Positions 6,480-10,098 of a stretch of DNA of 10,098 nt are shown one piece after another. Where the stretch lies: assembly GCA_958418185.1 (NCBI GenBank), contig CATZEP010000043.1, positions 1 through 10,098 of the forward strand, written 5' to 3'. Positions within the stretch are counted from its first letter, which is position 1; every line of letters begins with the position of its first letter. The translations under genes were made by a program, and so were the position numbers. The notes below the pieces were generated by a model. It did no database searches. It was given only the letters and a program-made list of their open reading frames with translations, and was not told the origin of the DNA. This stretch comes from an uncultured Collinsella sp. GTDB lineage: Bacteria; Actinomycetota; Coriobacteriia; Coriobacteriales; Coriobacteriaceae.

Positions 6480-7760
6480 TTAGAGGCCGCAGGCTGCTTT
6501 GAGTTCTTCGACTCGGTCGGTCTTCTCCCAGGTGAAGTCGGGGTCTTCGCGGCCAAAGTGACCGTAGGCTGCCGTCTTTTCGTAGATGGGGCGGCGCAGG
6601 TCCAGGTCGCGGATGATGGCGCCCGGGCGCAGGTCGAAGGTCTTCTCCACGGCCTCGACGATCTTGTCCTCGGCAACATGTGCGGTGCCAAAGGTGTCGA
6701 CCATGATCGACAACGGCTTGGACACGCCGATGGCGTAGGCCAGCTCGACTTCGCAGCGGTCGGCAAGGCCGGCGGCGACGACGTTCTTGGCGACCCAGCG
6801 AGCGGCGTATGCGGCGGAGCGGTCGACCTTGGTGCAGTCCTTGCCGCTAAAGGCACCGCCGCCGTGACGGCCGTAGCCGCCATAGGTGTCGACGATGATC
6901 TTGCGGCCGGTCAGGCCCGTGTCACCCATGGGGCCGCCCACGACAAAGCGACCGGTGGGGTTCACGTAGATATCGGCGTTGTCCCACGGCATGTTCTCGG
7001 CGGCCATGACCGGGGTGATGACGTGCTCGATGAGGTCGGCCTTGATCTTGCCCATGTCCTCGATCTCGGCGGCGTGCTGCGTGGAGATGACGATGGTCGT
7101 GACCTCGACGGGCTTGCCGTCCTCGTAGCGCACGGTGACCTGGGTCTTGCCGTCGGGGCGCAGATAGGCCAGGGTGCCGTCGTGGCGCACGGCGGACAGG
7201 CGCTCGGCCAGACGGCTTGCCAGGTAGTGCGGCATGGGCATGAGGGTCTTGGTCTCGTTGGAGGCGTAGCCGAACATCATGCCCTGGTCGCCGGCACCGA
7301 TCAGGTCGATCGGGTCGGTGGTGGCGCCGGTCTGGGTCTCAAACGACTCGTCGACGCCCTGGGCGATATCGGGGGACTGCTCATGGATGAGGCTCATAAC
7401 GCCGCAGGTATCGCAGTCAAAACCGAACTTTGCACGGTTGTAGCCAATGCGGCGGATGACGCCGCGGGCAATTTCCTGCACGTCGACGTATGCCTGGGTG
7501 CGGATCTCGCCGGCGACGATGACGGTACCGGTGGTCACGAGGGTCTCGCAGGCGCAGCGGACGTTTTCCACGTTGGCGGGCACGCCATTGGGCGCAATAT
7601 AGCCCTGCTCCTGCAGCTCTATTTCTTTGGCGAGGATTGCGTCGAGGACGGCATCGCTGATCTGGTCGGCGATCTTATCGGGATGGCCTTCGGTCACCGA
7701 TTCCGACGTAAACACAAAGGACCCGTGTTGGGGTGGGATGGAACGAAGTTCTTCTGACAT
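6480..7760 (-). CDS. metK: S-adenosylmethionine synthetase (methionine adenosyltransferase)
   Basis: MetK makes S-adenosylmethionine from methionine and ATP in the cytoplasm, the methyl donor for the whole cell. The 426-residue protein holds the full set of family motifs: TEGHPDKIADQISDA (23-37), the ATP-binding GAGDQGMMFGYA (155-166) and the phosphate-binding loop GGGAFSGKDCTKVDRS (300-315), plus the C-terminal DLRRPIYEKTAAYGHFG (387-403). The length is slightly above the common 385-400 residues because of an insertion at about 48-68 (ELQEQGYIAPNGVPANVENV). Position 309 is cysteine where other bacteria have proline or alanine, a known variable site. The ATG at 7760 has AAAGGA a few bases upstream. 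The gene stands alone, with a strong terminator behind it and the divergent gltX in front. Its leader carries a GC-rich stem-loop and a possible partner for the ribosome binding site, described separately. Confidence 0.98.
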   Translation of the reverse strand: MSEELRSIPPQHGSFVFTSESVTEGHPDKIADQISDAVLDAILAKEIELQEQGYIAPNGVPANVENVRCACETLVTTGTVIVAGEIRTQAYVDVQEIARGVIRRIGYNRAKFGFDCDTCGVMSLIHEQSPDIAQGVDESFETQTGATTDPIDLIGAGDQGMMFGYASNETKTLMPMPHYLASRLAERLSAVRHDGTLAYLRPDGKTQVTVRYEDGKPVEVTTIVISTQHAAEIEDMGKIKADLIEHVITPVMAAENMPWDNADIYVNPTGRFVVGGPMGDTGLTGRKIIVDTYGGYGRHGGGAFSGKDCTKVDRSAAYAARWVAKNVVAAGLADRCEVELAYAIGVSKPLSIMVDTFGTAHVAEDKIVEAVEKTFDLRPGAIIRDLDLRRPIYEKTAAYGHFGREDPDFTWEKTDRVEELKAACGL

Positions 7761-7763
7761 GAT

Positions 7764-7828
7764 TGTCCTTTCAAAAACGCGTCCCGGCGACCGTTACCAT
7801 TCCGCCGGGCTCTGTATGCAAAGGGACA
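7764..7828 (-). promoter_or_regulatory. Structured metK leader with possible hidden ribosome binding site
   Basis: On the minus strand, CCCGGCG (7809-7803) and CGCCGGG (7789-7783) form a perfect 7-bp stem with a 13-base loop, ending 22 bases before the metK ATG. Upstream of it, TGTCCCTTT (7828-7820) can pair with the ribosome binding site region AAAGGACA (7771-7764) if one C is bulged, enclosing the stem-loop. Such a fold would block translation. SAM-sensing leaders are known in front of metK in many bacteria, for example SAM-VI in Bifidobacterium, but I cannot match this one to a known consensus. The stem is seen; the regulation is a hypothesis. Confidence 0.4.
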
Positions 7829-7833
7829 TCATA
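7828..7833 (-). promoter_or_regulatory. Possible -10 box for metK
   Basis: On the minus strand the hexamer is TATGAT, one base from consensus, 67 bases before the start codon. The -35 position (GTGTGA at 17-bp spacing) matches poorly. If this is the true -10, transcription would begin near 7821 and the proposed anti-ribosome-binding-site segment would be mostly excluded, so this call and the leader model compete. Confidence 0.28.
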
Positions 7834-7869
7834 GCGCGTAAATCCAACATTCACACCCTTTCCGCACCC

Positions 7870-7942
7870 ACTCATTGGGGACAGGCTTAAATGACCAGTC
7901 GGGTGCTCATTGGGTAGTCATTTAAGTCTGTCCCCAATGAGT
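7870..7942. repeat. 73-nt inverted repeat between metK and gltX
   Basis: Arms at 7870-7895 and 7917-7942 are complementary at 25 of 26 positions; the left arm begins ACTCATTGGGGACAG and the right arm ends CTGTCCCCAATGAGT. The 21-base loop contains a further partial copy, CTCATTGGG (7907-7914 region). There is no U-tract at either end and neither neighbouring gene ends here, so it is not a normal terminator. The length, the near-perfect arms and the position between divergent genes suggest a dispersed palindromic repeat of the REP or miniature-element kind. That it is repeated elsewhere in the genome cannot be seen from this window. Confidence 0.75.
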
Positions 7943-7981
7943 AGGTCGATGCCCTTTGTGCGGAGGTGGGCATTGTTGCTT

Positions 7982-7987
7982 TATACT
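7982..7987 (+). promoter_or_regulatory. Possible -10 box for gltX
   Basis: TATACT lies 40 bases before the gltX start codon, directly after the inverted repeat and in a suitable place for a short leader. No convincing -35 box is present at 16-18 bp (TGCGGA at 17). Weak call. Confidence 0.35.
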
Positions 7988-8027
7988 GGTGCGGTTAGAC
8001 ATCCATCCTGCAATCGAGGAGATTTCC

Positions 8028-9503
8028 ATGGCATCAGACGTTCGCGTCCGCTTTGCACCCTCACCGACGGGCAAGCTGCACATCGGCGGCGCCCGCACCG
8101 CTATCTATAACTGGGCTTTTGCCCGCGCAAACGGCGGCACGTTCATCCTGCGCATCGACGACACCGACCCCACCCGTTCCACCGACGAGAACACGCAGAT
8201 TATCCTGCGCGCCATGCGTTGGCTGGGCCTGGACTGGGACGAGGGTCCCGAGGTGGGCGGCGACTTTGGCCCCTATGCACAGACCGAGCGCCTGGACCTG
8301 TACAAGCAGGCCGCCCAGAAGCTCTGGGACGAGGGCAGGGCCTATCCCTGCTTCTGCACCAAGGAGCAGCTCGAGGTCGACCGCAAGGCCGCGCAGGAGC
8401 GCAAGGATCCCTTCCAGGGCTATCAGCGCCGCTGCCGCGATCTTGATCCCGAGGAGGCGCGCCGCCGCATCGAGGCCGGCGAGCCCTACGTCCTGCGCAT
8501 CAAGGTGCCCGAGGACCGCGGCGACGTCGTTATCCACGACGCCGTCCACGGCGAGGTGACCTTCGATGCCAAGGAGCTCGACGACTTTGTCATCTTCCGC
8601 TCCGATGGCACGCCCACGTACAACTTCGCGACCGTCGTCGACGACGCCATGATGAAGATTACCCACGTCATCCGCGGCGACGATCACCTGTCCAACACCC
8701 CGCGCCAGGTCATGGTCTACGAGGCCCTCGGCGCGCCCGTGCCTACGTTCGCCCACATCTCTATGATCCTGGGCGCCGACGGCAAGAAGCTCTCCAAGCG
8801 CCACGGCGCCACCTCGGTGGAGGAGTACCGCGATGCCGGCTACCTGCCCGACGCGTTCGTCAACTACCTGGCGCTGCTCGGCTGGTCGCTCGACGGCGAG
8901 ACCACGATCATCCCGCGCGATGTTCTGGCCAGCAAGTTCTCGCTCGACCGCATTTCCAAGAACCCGGCGACCTTCGACCCTAAGAAGCTCGACTGGGTCA
9001 ATGCCGAGTACATCAACGGCATGTCTGACGCCCAGTTTGCCGACGAGATCATGGTCCCCGAGCTGCACGAGGCGGGTCTCATCGAGGGTAACGTCGAGTA
9101 CGGCGAGGACTGGATCGACGCGCTTGCCGCCATCGTTAAGCCGCGCACCAAGATGCCGGCCGACGCCGTGACCGTTGCCGCTCCCATCTTTGCCACGGCC
9201 GAGACGCTCGAGTATGACGAGAAGTCCGTCAACAAGGGCCTGGCCAAGGAGGGCATGGGTGCCATTCTGGATGCCGCCAAGGCCGCGCTTGAGGGTGTTA
9301 CCGAGTGGACGGCTGAGGCCATCGATGCCGCGCTTGAGCCGCTGCCCGAGCAGATGGACCTCAAGAAGCGCGTGGTGTTCCAGGCCGTGCGCGTCGCCGT
9401 CTGCGGCAACATGGTGAGCCCTCCGCTGGGTGAGACCATGGCGCTCGTCGGCCGCGACGACTGCCTGGCGCGCATCGACCGCGCCCGCACGATGGCGCTG
9501 TAA
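8028..9503 (+). CDS. gltX: Glutamyl-tRNA synthetase
   Basis: This 491-residue class I aminoacyl-tRNA synthetase charges tRNA-Glu with glutamate in the cytoplasm; in bacteria lacking GlnRS it also charges tRNA-Gln for later amidation. RFAPSPTGKLHIGGARTA (8-25) contains the HIGH-type motif as HIGG, and KKLSKRHG (253-260) is the KMSKS-type loop. RIDDTDPTRS (42-51), RGDDHLSNTPRQ (216-227) and the C-terminal anticodon-binding helical domain (about 320-491) complete a normal-length enzyme. CFC at 108-110 and C136 correspond to the zinc site of the E. coli enzyme, but the fourth position (138) is aspartate instead of histidine, so zinc binding is doubtful. The start at 8028 is chosen because GAGGAG lies six bases upstream; a 24-codon upstream extension has no protein-like character. 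The gene ends in its own terminator. Confidence 0.98.
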   Translation: MASDVRVRFAPSPTGKLHIGGARTAIYNWAFARANGGTFILRIDDTDPTRSTDENTQIILRAMRWLGLDWDEGPEVGGDFGPYAQTERLDLYKQAAQKLWDEGRAYPCFCTKEQLEVDRKAAQERKDPFQGYQRRCRDLDPEEARRRIEAGEPYVLRIKVPEDRGDVVIHDAVHGEVTFDAKELDDFVIFRSDGTPTYNFATVVDDAMMKITHVIRGDDHLSNTPRQVMVYEALGAPVPTFAHISMILGADGKKLSKRHGATSVEEYRDAGYLPDAFVNYLALLGWSLDGETTIIPRDVLASKFSLDRISKNPATFDPKKLDWVNAEYINGMSDAQFADEIMVPELHEAGLIEGNVEYGEDWIDALAAIVKPRTKMPADAVTVAAPIFATAETLEYDEKSVNKGLAKEGMGAILDAAKAALEGVTEWTAEAIDAALEPLPEQMDLKKRVVFQAVRVAVCGNMVSPPLGETMALVGRDDCLARIDRARTMAL

Positions 9504-9526
9504 TCGCTGCGCAAACGTATGTATCC

Positions 9527-9561
9527 GAGCCCCGCTCACCACGAGTGGGGCTCTTGTTTCT
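9527..9561 (+). terminator. Rho-independent terminator after gltX
   Basis: GAGCCCCGCTC (9527-9537) and GAGTGGGGCTC (9543-9553) form an 11-bp stem with one G-U pair and a five-base loop, followed by TTGTTTCT. It lies 24 bases past the gltX stop and 31 bases before the priA start. It should end most gltX transcription, so priA needs read-through or its own promoter, which I cannot identify in the short gap. Confidence 0.85.
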
Positions 9562-9592
9562 GTAGACGTATGGGATAGGAGGTGCTGGCGCC

Positions 9593-10057
9593 ATGGCCGA
9601 GCAACTGTCGCTGTTTGGTTCGCCCGAACCGGAGCAAGCTCCCATGAAGCATGCCCGCACGGCCGAGCAGGCCAAACCTGAGCCTGCGCCAGAGCCCATT
9701 GCCGCCTACGCGAGCGTGGTCCTGGACATTCCCACCCGTGCGCTGTCCGAGCCTTTTGCCTACGGCATTCCGCAGTCCCTCGCCAACGAGGCCCAGATCG
9801 GGTCTACGGTCCTGGTCCACTTTGGCAACCGTGCGGCCGCGGGCTATATCGTCGACATCTCGCCCGAACTGGCCGACCTGCAAGGTAACGACGCTCTCGA
9901 TGCCGCGCGCATCAGGCCTATCGAGGCCATCCTCAGCAAACCGCTCTTTGGTGCCGAGGCCGCCCGCATTGCGCGTTCGATGCGCCGCGATCAGCGCCGC
10001 GCGATCGCTGCGGCTGAGGCCGCGGTCGTGGAGCGTCTGAGCGGCTCCGCTTCGTGA
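9593..10057 (+). pseudogene. priA: Primosomal protein N' (PriA) N-terminal domain, broken or chimeric after about residue 128
   Basis: The frame encodes 154 residues. Residues about 39-128 match the N-terminal 3'-end DNA-binding domain of PriA, the helicase that restarts stalled replication forks: VVLDIPTRALSEPFAYGIPQ (42-61), GSTVLVHFGNRAAAGYIVDI (70-89) and RIRPIEAILSKPLF (106-119). Family members continue with a winged-helix and helicase of about 700-800 residues in total. Here, after the alanine-rich AEAARIAR (121-128), the text turns into an unrelated arginine/alanine-rich tail ending RLSGSAS and a stop at 10057. None of the three frames from 9968 to 10098 restores the expected YY.PL..LRL..PPG region, so a single frameshift does not explain it. 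The start is well supported (AGGAGG ten bases upstream). A short N-terminal PEPEQAPMK linker precedes the domain. It may be a real truncation, a rearrangement or an assembly join near the sequence end. Confidence 0.7.
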
Positions 10058-10098
10058 GCGCGCCCTGGCCCGCTCCCCTGGCCCCCTTTCCCGTGGAT

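Noticed and set aside
6558..7757. A 399-codon open frame on the plus strand opposite metK
   Set aside because: The translation is a G/D/V/H-rich antisense shadow with no recognisable domain, while metK on the other strand is unmistakable.
7956..8027. Twenty-four-codon upstream extension of gltX
   Set aside because: The family starts right at the RFAPSPTG region and GAGGAG marks the ATG at 8028.
8061..9542. A 493-codon open frame on the minus strand opposite gltX
   Set aside because: It mirrors the real gene, has low-complexity composition rich in G, L, V, H and D and no ribosome binding site; it is a by-product of GC-biased third codon positions.
1..10098. CRISPR array, tRNA, rRNA, integrase, transposase or toxin-antitoxin pair
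   Set aside because: I found no regularly spaced repeats, no tRNA-like cloverleaf with conserved arms and no coding match to these families on either strand.

Overview
The window reads as a piece of a high-GC, monoderm actinobacterial chromosome. Gene content and style best fit the class Coriobacteriia, probably Collinsella or a close relative from the gut. This is an inference from protein flavour, codon use, the fused anaerobic-type iron-sulfur serine dehydratase and the intergenic inverted repeats; there is no rRNA or other marker to prove it. All coding sequences are ordinary chromosomal genes. I see no phage, integrase, transposase, CRISPR array or tRNA.

Layout: positions 1-7760 are read from the minus strand and 8028 to the end from the plus strand, so the divergence point is 7761-8027. 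From right to left on the minus strand come metK (S-adenosylmethionine synthetase, 7760-6480) with a textbook terminator, a fused L-serine ammonia-lyase (6164-4557), a membrane-anchored L,D-transpeptidase (4406-2670), and a three-gene MacAB-type export operon. That operon has an adaptor (2541-1129), an ATPase (1129-356) and a permease cut by the window start (359-1). Its genes are coupled by TAATG and ATGA stop/start overlaps. On the plus strand, gltX (glutamyl-tRNA synthetase, 8028-9503) ends in a terminator and is followed by the start of priA (9593 onward), which loses family resemblance after about residue 128 and hits a stop at 10057.

How the parts relate: the adaptor, ATPase and permease should form one export or envelope-stress machine. 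The L,D-transpeptidase next to it is also an envelope protein, but has its own promoter-like site and need not be co-regulated. metK, the serine dehydratase and gltX are metabolic or housekeeping neighbours with no obvious joint pathway.

The most interesting non-coding material sits in the gaps: a 121-nt double inverted repeat before the serine dehydratase, a 73-nt inverted repeat between metK and gltX, a perfect 28-bp palindrome after the serine dehydratase, and a metK leader that can be folded so as to hide its ribosome binding site. The most interesting coding oddities are an alanine in place of the Walker B aspartate of the ATPase, a CxxCxxC tail on the serine dehydratase, and the broken priA. 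I found no convincing new defence, mobile or biosynthetic system.
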